Below, one piece after another: positions 1 through 5,241 of a DNA stretch of 5,357 nucleotides. The notes under the pieces were generated by a model, which was given only the letters and a program-made list of their open reading frames with translations, was not told the DNA's origin and did no database searches. The stretch lies in the NCBI GenBank assembly GCA_002291945.1, contig DBAZ01000031.1, positions 1 to 5,357 of the forward strand, in the 5' to 3' direction. The DNA comes from Tepidimonas sp. UBA997 (GTDB taxonomy: Bacteria; Pseudomonadota; Gammaproteobacteria; Burkholderiales; Burkholderiaceae_C). Each line of letters starts with the position of its first letter. The stretch's first letter is position 1. Made by a program: the position numbers and the translations under genes.

Positions 1-78
1 GGGTGCATGATGCGCCATGCGCTCTGGTGGGCGATCGTCGAGGTGGTGGTGAGCAGCAACGCCGCCAGTCGTCAGTGA
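1..78 (+). CDS. 3' end of an unidentified gene, possibly a membrane protein
   Basis: This is the last 25 codons and TGA stop of a gene that begins before the window. Frame 1 is chosen because it is open to the TGA at 76-78 and because nearly all of its third codon positions are G or C, matching the real genes here. Frame 2 stops at once, and frame 3 has mostly A/T third positions. The visible tail is hydrophobic in the middle (LWWAIVEVVV) and ends in a polar stretch (SSNAASRQ), which could be a final membrane segment or a buried strand. I do not recognise the family. The tail does not resemble the usual C-terminus of RecG, which I recall as a frequent neighbour of oxyR in related genomes. The gap to oxyR is 44 nt, so co-transcription is possible. 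Confidence 0.4.
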   Translation, partial: GCMMRHALWWAIVEVVVSSNAASRQ

Positions 79-122
79 GCGCGAACCAACTGCATCTGGC
101 ATGACCAGCACGCTAACGACCC

Positions 123-1097
123 ATGACCCTGACCGAACTCAAATACATCGTCGCCGTGGCGCGCGAGAGGCATTTCGGCAAAGCCGCCGAGGCCTGCTTT
201 GTCTCGCAGCCCACCTTGAGCGTGGCGATCAAGAAGCTGGAAGAAGAGCTGGAACTCAAACTTTTCGAGCGCAACGCCAGCGAAGTGGCCGTCACCCCGT
301 TGGGCGAAGCAATCGTGCGCCAGGCGCAGGTGGTGCTGGAGCAGGCTGCCGCCATCAAGGAAATGGCCAAGCGCGGCAAAAACCCGCTGGCTGGGCCGCT
401 GCGGCTGGGCGTGATCTACACCATCGGGCCCTACCTGCTGCCCGATCTCGTTCGGCAGGTGATCGAGCACACGCCGCAGATGCCGCTGATGTTGCAGGAA
501 AACCTGACCGCCAAGCTGTTGGAGCAACTGCGCCTGGGCGAGATCGACGCGGCCATTCTGGCCGAGCCTTTTCCGGATACCAACCTCGCCATTGCCCCGC
601 TCTACGACGAGCCTTTCCTGGCCGCCGTGCCTGCCTGCCACCCGCTGGCCCTTGGCGACCAAGTGACCACCGCCCAGCTCAAGCAGGAAACCATGCTGCT
701 GCTGGGCAGCGGGCACTGCTTTCGCGACCACGTGCTGGAGGTGTGCCCCGAGTTTGCCCGCTACGCCAGCGACGCCGAAGGCATACGCAAGAGCTTTGAG
801 GGCTCGTCGCTGGAAACCATCAAGCACATGGTGGCGGCGGGCATGGGCATCACCTTGGTGCCGCGCCTGAGCGTGCCGCCGACCGCACTGGAGCCGTCGG
901 CCAAACGGGCCGACCCCGCTTGCGGGCCGGGCGACAAGGCCTATGTCCGTTACCTGCCTTTTGCCGGTGACGCACCCAACCGCCGCGTGGTGCTGGCCTG
1001 GCGGCGCAGCTTTCCCCGCTACGAAGCCATCGCGGCGCTGCGCAATGCGGTCTATGCCTGCGAACTGCCGGGTGTCAAACGCCTGACCGCCAGATGA
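123..1097 (+). CDS. oxyR: OxyR, peroxide-sensing LysR-family transcriptional regulator
   Basis: The 324-residue product is a cytoplasmic DNA-binding regulator that activates antioxidant genes after oxidation by hydrogen peroxide. The N-terminal winged helix-turn-helix covers about residues 3-60, with the recognition region around HFGKAAEACFVSQPTLS (17-33). The LysR effector domain runs from about residue 92. The decisive evidence is the redox pair in GHCFRDHVLEVC: the cysteines fall at residues 199 and 208, the same numbers as in E. coli OxyR, so the peroxidatic/resolving disulfide should be intact. Thr100 and Thr129, which line the peroxide pocket in characterised OxyR proteins, are also present, as is His198. 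The C-terminus is roughly 20 residues longer than in E. coli (305 aa). The ATG at 123 gives the canonical MTLTELKYIV start, but no clear Shine-Dalgarno sequence precedes it. The stop overlaps the ubiA start. Autoregulation is common in the family, but no operator could be assigned by eye. Confidence 0.95.
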   Translation: MTLTELKYIVAVARERHFGKAAEACFVSQPTLSVAIKKLEEELELKLFERNASEVAVTPLGEAIVRQAQVVLEQAAAIKEMAKRGKNPLAGPLRLGVIYTIGPYLLPDLVRQVIEHTPQMPLMLQENLTAKLLEQLRLGEIDAAILAEPFPDTNLAIAPLYDEPFLAAVPACHPLALGDQVTTAQLKQETMLLLGSGHCFRDHVLEVCPEFARYASDAEGIRKSFEGSSLETIKHMVAAGMGITLVPRLSVPPTALEPSAKRADPACGPGDKAYVRYLPFAGDAPNRRVVLAWRRSFPRYEAIAALRNAVYACELPGVKRLTAR

Positions 1098-1978
1098 CGG
1101 CCCGCTCCACACCCGATGCGGCACCGCAGCGCAGCCGTTTCGCCTGCTATCTGGACTTGATCCGCTGGAACCGCCCGGCCGGGTGGTTGCTCCTGCTCTG
1201 GCCCACGTTGTCGGCGCTCTGGCTGGCGGCGGCGGGCTGGCCCGGCTGGCATTTGCTGGCCGTGTTTGTGCTGGGCACGATCCTGATGCGCAGTGCAGGT
1301 TGCTGCGTCAACGACGTGGCCGACCGCGACTTTGACCGCCACGTCAAGCGCACGGCGCAGCGGCCCGTGACCAGTGGCCGGGTCTCGGTGCGAGAAGCGC
1401 TGCTGCTGGGTGCCGTGCTGGCTTTGCTGGCTTTCCTGCTGGTGCTCACCACCACGGCGACGGCGGTCTGGCTGTCTTTGCCGGCGCTGGCGGTGGCGCT
1501 GGCGTACCCCTATGCCAAACGGGTGCTGTCGATGCCGCAGGCCGTACTGGGCGTGGCCTTCAGTTTCGGCATTCCGATGGCCTACGCGGCGGCACTCGGC
1601 GAACTGCCGTGGCAGGCTTGGGCCTTGTGCGTGGCCAACCTGTTCTGGGTGCTGGCTTACGACACCGAATACGCCATGGTTGACCGCGACGACGACTTGC
1701 GCATCGGCATGAAAACCTCGGCCATCACGCTCGGCCAGTGGGACGTCGCGGCCATCGCGGCTTTCTATCTCATCCACCTGGCATTGTGGGGCGGGCTGAT
1801 CTGGCCCATCGCCGGTGGCCTGTGGTTCGGGCTGGCGCTGGCAGCGGCCTTGCTGCAGGTACTCTGGCACCTGATGCTGATCCGTGATCGCAGCCGGGAC
1901 GCTTGCTTCAAGGCCTTCCGGCTGAATCACTGGCTCGGCTTCACCCTGTTTGCCGGGCTGGCGATCGAACTGCTGTGA
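1094..1978 (+). CDS. ubiA: UbiA, 4-hydroxybenzoate polyprenyltransferase
   Basis: This 294-residue integral inner-membrane enzyme attaches the polyprenyl tail to 4-hydroxybenzoate in ubiquinone synthesis. Both aspartate-rich Mg-diphosphate binding motifs of the UbiA superfamily are visible: NDVADRDFD at residues 73-81 and DTEYAMVDRDDD at 190-201. The N-terminal RWNRPAGWLLLLWPTLSALW also matches the UbiA type. Several long hydrophobic stretches (about 29-45, 54-66, 102-143, 151-167, 174-189, 218-258, 280-294) fit the usual nine or so membrane helices. The length is typical for the family. The start ATG overlaps the oxyR TGA as ATGA, so translation is probably coupled to oxyR. No separate promoter or Shine-Dalgarno sequence is evident. 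The chain length of the prenyl substrate (octaprenyl is expected in this group) cannot be read from the sequence. The homogentisate or protohaem members of the superfamily are less likely given the motif wording and length. Confidence 0.95.
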   Translation: MTARSTPDAAPQRSRFACYLDLIRWNRPAGWLLLLWPTLSALWLAAAGWPGWHLLAVFVLGTILMRSAGCCVNDVADRDFDRHVKRTAQRPVTSGRVSVREALLLGAVLALLAFLLVLTTTATAVWLSLPALAVALAYPYAKRVLSMPQAVLGVAFSFGIPMAYAAALGELPWQAWALCVANLFWVLAYDTEYAMVDRDDDLRIGMKTSAITLGQWDVAAIAAFYLIHLALWGGLIWPIAGGLWFGLALAAALLQVLWHLMLIRDRSRDACFKAFRLNHWLGFTLFAGLAIELL

Positions 1979-1993
1979 TCGGCTGCCGAATCA
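1976..1993. other. Short inverted repeat spanning the ubiA and proC stop codons
   Basis: The sequence TGATCGG-CTG-CCG(A)ATCA forms a 7-bp stem with one bulged A and a 3-nt loop. It takes in the ubiA TGA and the complement of the proC TGA. It is the only structure in the 12-bp gap between these convergent genes. It has no T-tract on either side, so it does not meet the pattern of an intrinsic terminator. It could block read-through weakly in both directions, or be chance. Confidence 0.3.
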
Positions 1994-2839
1994 AGGCACG
2001 AATTCGTCGCCCAAGGCCTGGGCGCGGCGATGGGCTGCGTGCATCGCCTGGACGAAGGCTTTGGCCATGCCCGCGTCGTTCATGGCACACAGCGCGGCAT
2101 GGGTGGTGCCGCCCTTGGAGGTGACGCGCTCGCGCAAGACTTCAGGGGGTTCGCTGGCATCAGCCGCCAGGCGCGAAGCGCCGACAAAGGTGCCGATGGC
2201 CAACTGGGTGGCGGTGTCGGCATCCAGCCCCATCTCTTGGCCTGCTTGGCGCATGGCCTCCAGAAAATAGAACACATACGCCGGCCCGGAGCCCGACAAA
2301 GCCGTTACCGCATCCAGATCGGACTCGTGCGGCAACCACAAGACCTGCCCGGTGGTGGCCATGATCGCGCTCACCAGCTCCCGTTCCAGCGGGCTCACGG
2401 CGGGGCGGGCATACAGGCCGGTCATGCCTGCACCGACCAGCGCCGGTGTGTTGGGCATGGCGCGCACGATGCGTTCGGTGCCCAGCCACTGGGCCATGCT
2501 GTCGCAGCGTATGCCAGCGGCTACGCTCAGGTGCAGGGCAGCGGCGGTATGCGGGGCGCAAGCCAGTGCGGCTTGCCCAAACGTCTGCGGCTTGACGGCC
2601 CAGACCACCATCGTGGCGCTGTGCAGGGCTGGCCCGGCATGTTCATGTACCTGCATCGGCCAGGTGGCGCGCAGTTTGTCGCGTTGCGCTGCGTCAGGCT
2701 CGACCACCTCGATGCGGTCGGCAGGCAGCCCTTGCCGGATCAGCCCGCCAATGATGGCGCTGGCCATATTGCCTCCGCCGATGAAAGCCAGCCGGGCGTG
2801 GGCGAGCGCTGGGGGCAAAGCGTGGGTATGGGGATTCAT
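1991..2839 (-). CDS. proC: ProC, pyrroline-5-carboxylate reductase
   Basis: The 282-residue product catalyses the last step of proline synthesis, NAD(P)H-dependent reduction of 1-pyrroline-5-carboxylate, in the cytoplasm. The N-terminal Rossmann nucleotide-binding loop is FIGGGNMASAIIGG (residues 19-32). AVKPQ at 81-85 and MPNTPALVGAG at 128-138 are typical of the family. The C-terminal signature comprises ALSGSGPAYVFYFLEAM (180-196) and VTSKGGTT (239-246), which carry the substrate-binding and dimer-domain motifs. The length is close to the usual 265-280. The start at 2839 was chosen because it places the Rossmann loop near the N-terminus and gives the ATGA overlap with the glpK stop. An upstream in-frame ATG at 2953 would add 38 residues of low-complexity sequence lying inside glpK and is rejected. 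The gene is probably translated by coupling to glpK and transcribed from the glpK promoter. Confidence 0.95.
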   Translation of the reverse strand: MNPHTHALPPALAHARLAFIGGGNMASAIIGGLIRQGLPADRIEVVEPDAAQRDKLRATWPMQVHEHAGPALHSATMVVWAVKPQTFGQAALACAPHTAAALHLSVAAGIRCDSMAQWLGTERIVRAMPNTPALVGAGMTGLYARPAVSPLERELVSAIMATTGQVLWLPHESDLDAVTALSGSGPAYVFYFLEAMRQAGQEMGLDADTATQLAIGTFVGASRLAADASEPPEVLRERVTSKGGTTHAALCAMNDAGMAKAFVQAMHAAHRRAQALGDEFVP

Positions 2840-4335
2840 GGCGCGATTGTCGCCTGTTTCACGGCCCGTTCCCAGCGGGCCATCTGGGTCTGGATGCGGT
2901 CGGCACTCCACTGCGGCTCGAAGACCCGATCCGCTTTCCAGTGTTGCGCCCACGCCTGCGGGCTAGCCAGCAACCCGGTGTGCAAACCGGCCAGGCAGGC
3001 CGCGCCCCAAGCCGTGGCTTCCGTCAGCGCAGAACGCAGCACCGGGATGCCCAGCATGTCGGCCTGCAGTTGCATCAGCAGGTTGTTCACGCTGGCCCCA
3101 CCATCGACGCGCAACTCGGTCAGCGGCTGGCCCCCTTGCCTTTGGGTGTCGCGGTTCATGGCCTGCAGCACGGCGGCGGATTGGAACGCGATGCTTTCCA
3201 GTGCGGCACGGGCAATGTGCGCCAGTGTGGTGCCGCGTGTCAGGCCGGTGAGCGTGCCGCGGGCGTCGGGTTGCCAGTAGGGAGCCCCCAGCCCGGTGAA
3301 GGCCGGCACCAGAACCACCCCCGCGCTGTCGGGCACGCTCGCGGCCAGCGCTTCGGCCTGCGCACTGCTCGAAATCGCCTTCAGCCCATCGCGCAGCCAC
3401 TGCACCACCGCGCCCCCGATGAACACGCTGCCCTCCAGCGCAAACGCCGGTGTGGCATCGGTGGCGGCAGCCATCGTGCAGAGCAGGCCGTTGGCGCTCG
3501 GCGTCGGCACGGCACCGGTGTGCAGGAGCAAAAAACAACCGGTGCCGTAGGTGTTTTTCGCCATGCCAGGGCGCAGACACGCCTGCGCCAGCAGCGCACT
3601 CTGCTGGTCGCCAGCCACGCCTGCAATTGGCAGGGGGGTGCCCAGCCAGTCCGGATGCGTCATGCCAAAGTCATGGCTGGATGGCAGCACCGTGGGCAAC
3701 ACCGAGCGCGGTATTTGCAGTGCGTCCAACATCGCATCATCCCACTGCTGGGTGTGCAGATTGAACAGCAGCGTGCGCGCTGCGTTGGTGACATCGCTCA
3801 AGTGGCGCTGCCCCTGCGTCAGTTGCCAGATCAGCCAGCTATCGACCGTCCCAAAGGCCAGCAGCCCCTGTTCGGCCAAAGCGCGTGCGCCCGGATAATG
3901 CGCCAGCATCCAGGCGAGTTTGGTGCCGGAAAAATAGGGGTCCCAGCGCAAGCCGGTGCGCTCATGGACGAAGTCTGGCCCCAGCCGGGAAGCGAGGGCT
4001 GCGCACAGCGCAGTGGTGCGGCGGTCCTGCCAGACGATGGCCGGCCCCAGCGCTTGGCCGGTCTGGCGGTGCCAGAGCAGCGAGGTTTCACGCTGGTTGG
4101 TGATGCCGACCCCGGCGATCTCGTCGGCGCTCACGCCGCAGCGGCGGATCGCCTCGCGTGCCGTGGCCAGTTGGGTGGACCAGATCACGCCCGGGTCTTG
4201 CTCCACCCAGCCGGGCTGCGGGAAATGGACCGGGACTTCCTGTTGCGCCAGCGCAACGACGCGACCTTGCAGGTCAAACACCACACTGCGCGAACTGGTC
4301 GTGCCCTGATCCAGAGCCAGCAAGTATTTTTTCAT
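2836..4335 (-). CDS. glpK: GlpK, glycerol kinase (FGGY family)
   Basis: The 499-residue product phosphorylates glycerol to sn-glycerol 3-phosphate with ATP in the cytoplasm, trapping it for catabolism or lipid synthesis. The N-terminal phosphate-binding DQGTTSSR is at residues 9-16. Glycerol contacts known from E. coli are conserved as Arg82-Glu83 (NQRET), Tyr134 (PYFSGTKLAW) and the catalytic base Asp243 (AGDQQSAL). The second FGGY signature is GGAVVQWLRD (307-316), followed by FTGLGAPYW (346-354) and DGGASVNN (411-418). The length is normal. In E. coli an arginine in the loop before AGDQQ (GGTRIPI) binds the inhibitor fructose-1,6-bisphosphate; here the matching residue is Pro234 (LGTPLPI). 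No glpF, glpD or glpR is adjacent. The ATG at 4335 gives the canonical MKKYLLALDQGTTSS start, but the 15 bases before it contain no Shine-Dalgarno sequence. The stop overlaps the proC start. Confidence 0.96.
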   Translation of the reverse strand: MKKYLLALDQGTTSSRSVVFDLQGRVVALAQQEVPVHFPQPGWVEQDPGVIWSTQLATAREAIRRCGVSADEIAGVGITNQRETSLLWHRQTGQALGPAIVWQDRRTTALCAALASRLGPDFVHERTGLRWDPYFSGTKLAWMLAHYPGARALAEQGLLAFGTVDSWLIWQLTQGQRHLSDVTNAARTLLFNLHTQQWDDAMLDALQIPRSVLPTVLPSSHDFGMTHPDWLGTPLPIAGVAGDQQSALLAQACLRPGMAKNTYGTGCFLLLHTGAVPTPSANGLLCTMAAATDATPAFALEGSVFIGGAVVQWLRDGLKAISSSAQAEALAASVPDSAGVVLVPAFTGLGAPYWQPDARGTLTGLTRGTTLAHIARAALESIAFQSAAVLQAMNRDTQRQGGQPLTELRVDGGASVNNLLMQLQADMLGIPVLRSALTEATAWGAACLAGLHTGLLASPQAWAQHWKADRVFEPQWSADRIQTQMARWERAVKQATIAP

Positions 4336-4343
4336 GCAGGCAG

Positions 4344-4370
4344 TCTATAGGCTAGGGAAAATCGCATCAA
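4344..4370 (-). promoter_or_regulatory. Possible glpK-proC promoter
   Basis: On the minus strand, TTGATG (4370-4365) is followed after 15 bp by TATAGA (4349-4344). Both hexamers match the sigma-70 consensus at four to five positions, but the spacer is shorter than the optimal 17. If used, transcription would begin around 4336-4339, leaving almost no leader before the ATG at 4335. That fits the missing Shine-Dalgarno sequence but is unusual. The -35 element would lie only 4 bp from the -35 of the rplN promoter on the other strand. A promoter further upstream, inside the rplN leader, is an alternative. Confidence 0.35.
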
Positions 4371-4374
4371 GGTG

Positions 4375-4403
4375 TTGACAAGGAGTCGAGGCAAAGCGAT
4401 AAT
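4375..4403 (+). promoter_or_regulatory. Strong sigma-70 promoter of the rplN (spc-type) operon
   Basis: A perfect -35 hexamer TTGACA (4375-4380) is separated by exactly 17 bp from GATAAT (4398-4403), a five-of-six match to the -10 consensus. A moderately A-rich stretch (GGGAAAATCGCATCAA, 4355-4370) lies just upstream and could act as part of an UP element. The predicted start of transcription is about 4408-4410, some 130 nt before the rplN ATG. A near-consensus promoter is expected for ribosomal protein genes, and no other plus-strand promoter is needed to explain rplN-rplX-rplE. Confidence 0.85.
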
Positions 4404-4409
4404 ACGCAG

Positions 4410-4434
4410 CTTCGCCAGATTTGGCGGAGTTTTT
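4410..4434 (+). terminator. Attenuator-like intrinsic terminator at the very start of the rplN leader
   Basis: CTTCGCCA (4410-4417) pairs with TGGCGGAG (4422-4429) as an 8-bp stem with one T-G wobble and a GATT loop, followed immediately by five Ts (4430-4434). This is the form of an intrinsic terminator on the plus strand, but no plus-strand gene lies upstream. The only transcript that could meet it is the one starting 0-2 nt before the hairpin. An alternative pairing of GGCGG (4423-4427) with CTGCC (4435-4439) would consume the 3' arm of the stem and enclose the T-tract in its loop, as an antiterminator would. The element could instead be a 5'-end stabilising hairpin. The structure is read directly; its function is inferred. 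Confidence 0.5.
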
Positions 4435-4447
4435 CTGCCCACCGAAA

Positions 4448-4469
4448 TCGGCTGCTTTGCCGCAGCCGA
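4448..4469 (+). promoter_or_regulatory. Second hairpin in the rplN leader
   Basis: TCGGCTGC (4448-4455) and GCAGCCGA (4462-4469) form a perfect 8-bp stem with a 6-nt loop TTTGCC. No T-tract follows, so it is not a terminator. It lies in the middle of the untranslated leader and may be a protein-binding or folding element. Ribosomal protein operons are often regulated by a product binding their own leader, but I recognise no named leader family here. Confidence 0.45.
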
Positions 4470-4496
4470 CGACGACGGGCCCAAGACTGATCGCCT

Positions 4497-4513
4497 GCCG
4501 CCGTGGTGGTGGC
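4497..4513 (+). promoter_or_regulatory. Third hairpin in the rplN leader, near the ribosome binding region
   Basis: GCCGCC (4497-4502) can pair with GGTGGC (4508-4513), including one G-T wobble, around a GTGGT loop. It ends 27 nt before the rplN ATG. It may keep the area upstream of the start codon structured. The weak Shine-Dalgarno candidate TTGGGA (4525-4530) lies just downstream, 10 nt from the ATG. A short GC-rich hairpin like this can also arise by chance. Confidence 0.3.
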
Positions 4514-4540
4514 TGGGATTCAAGTTGGGACTTAAATCAA

Positions 4541-4909
4541 ATGATCCAAACGCAATCTCGACTCGATGTTGCCGACAACACGGGTGCCAAGTCCGTGATG
4601 TGCATCAAGGTGCTGGGGGGCTCCAAGCGCCGCTACGCCAGTGTGGGCGACATCATCAAAGTGAGCATCAAGGAAGCTGCTCCCCGTGGCCGCGTCAAAA
4701 AAGGCGAGGTCTATAACGCCGTGGTGGTGCGCACCGCCAAGGGCCTGCGTCGCCCTGACGGCGCCCTGATCAAGTTCGACGGCAATGCCGCCGTGCTGTT
4801 GAATACCAAGCTGGAGCCCATCGGCACCCGCATCTTCGGACCGGTCACGCGCGAATTGCGCACCGAAAAGTTCATGAAGATCGTGTCGCTAGCCCCTGAA
4901 GTGCTGTAA
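4541..4909 (+). CDS. rplN: Ribosomal protein uL14 (L14)
   Basis: The 122-residue product is the large-subunit protein L14, which binds 23S rRNA and sits at the interface with the small subunit. The length equals the usual bacterial length. MIQTQSRLDVADNTGAKSV is the typical N-terminus, and the L14 signature runs through AVVVRTAKG...FDGNAAVLLN (residues 60-88). GTRIFGPVTREL (95-106) and the ending SLAPEVL are also characteristic. The start at 4541 is fixed by family length and sequence. The reading frame stays open upstream to a TTG at 4421, but those 40 codons have no ribosomal character and cover the structured leader. The Shine-Dalgarno sequence is weak (GGGA 10 nt upstream). It is the first gene of the operon, as in the E. 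coli spc operon, and rplX follows after 9 nt. Confidence 0.98.
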   Translation: MIQTQSRLDVADNTGAKSVMCIKVLGGSKRRYASVGDIIKVSIKEAAPRGRVKKGEVYNAVVVRTAKGLRRPDGALIKFDGNAAVLLNTKLEPIGTRIFGPVTRELRTEKFMKIVSLAPEVL

Positions 4910-4913
4910 GGAG
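4908..4913 (+). promoter_or_regulatory. Shine-Dalgarno sequence of rplX
   Basis: AAGGAG overlaps the rplN TAA stop and lies 5 nt before the ATG at 4919. It decides the rplX start: the in-frame GTG at 4913 falls inside this site and cannot be served by it. It is the best ribosome binding site in the window. Confidence 0.85.
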
Positions 4914-4918
4914 TGGCC

Positions 4919-5239
4919 ATGAACAAGATCCGTAAAGGCGACGAAGTCATCGTGATCGCTGGTCGCGACAAAGGCAAGCGCGGCAAAGTGGTGGAGCGTT
5001 CGAGCGAAGACCGCGTGCTGGTCGAAGGTGTGAACGTGGTCAAGAAGCACACCAAGCCCAATCCCATGAAAGGGGTGACCGGTGGCATCGTGGTCAAATC
5101 CATGCCCATCCATCAGTCCAACCTGGCCATCTTCAATGCGGCCACCGGCAAAGCCGACCGCGTGGGTGTGAAATGTCTGGCCGACGGCAAGAAAGTGCGC
5201 GTCTTCAAGTCCAGCGGCGAAGAAATCAAGGTGGCATGA
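4919..5239 (+). CDS. rplX: Ribosomal protein uL24 (L24)
   Basis: The 106-residue product is the large-subunit protein L24, an early assembly protein that binds the 5' region of 23S rRNA. The KOW motif GDEVIVIAGRDKGKRGKV occupies residues 7-24, and VEGVNVVKKHTKPNP follows as in bacterial L24. The C-terminal half is rich in lysine and valine (KVRVFKSSGEEIKVA). The length is typical for proteobacteria. The ATG at 4919 gives MNKIRKGDEV and is preceded by a well-placed AAGGAG. The GTG at 4913 is in frame but lies within that site. The gene sits 9 nt after rplN, and its stop is adjacent to or overlaps the rplE start, indicating one polycistronic message. Confidence 0.97.
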   Translation: MNKIRKGDEVIVIAGRDKGKRGKVVERSSEDRVLVEGVNVVKKHTKPNPMKGVTGGIVVKSMPIHQSNLAIFNAATGKADRVGVKCLADGKKVRVFKSSGEEIKVA

Positions 5240-5241
5240 AC

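Noticed and set aside
101..799. Plus-strand frame of 232 codons overlapping oxyR, beginning at the ATG at 101
   Set aside because: It is the +1 shifted reading of oxyR. The product is rich in Arg, Ala and Gly with no domain, while the oxyR frame contains all the family motifs.
72..1124. Long minus-strand open frame (350 codons) opposite oxyR
   Set aside because: It lies antisense to a clear OxyR with intact catalytic residues. Its product is rich in Gln, His, Gly and Arg, the usual result of reading a GC-rich gene backwards, and shows no recognisable domain.
1979..1989. Shared CGGCTGC core between the ubiA-proC gap and the leader hairpin at 4449
   Set aside because: A 7-base GC-rich match is expected by chance in a window of this composition and is not supported by flanking similarity.
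2840..2953. Longer ProC start at 2953
   Set aside because: The extra 38 residues overlap the glpK coding region, resemble no ProC, and would displace the Rossmann loop far from the N-terminus. The ATGA overlap start at 2839 fits better.
2030..3280. Plus-strand open frame of 416 codons across proC and glpK
   Set aside because: It is the antisense shadow of two well-identified genes and runs across their junction. Its composition is biased and it shows no domain motif.
2941..4350. Plus-strand open frame of 469 codons opposite glpK
   Set aside because: It mirrors glpK almost end to end, and its Gln/Arg/Gly/Ala-rich product has no family features. Long antisense frames are expected at this GC content.
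4421..4540. Possible 40-residue N-terminal extension of L14 from a TTG at 4421
   Set aside because: The frame is open, but L14 is 122 residues in bacteria and starts at MIQ. The extension would begin inside the terminator-like hairpin with no ribosome binding site.
4913..4918. GTG start for rplX giving two more residues
   Set aside because: The GTG includes the last base of the Shine-Dalgarno AAGGAG, and family members start at MNKIRKGD.
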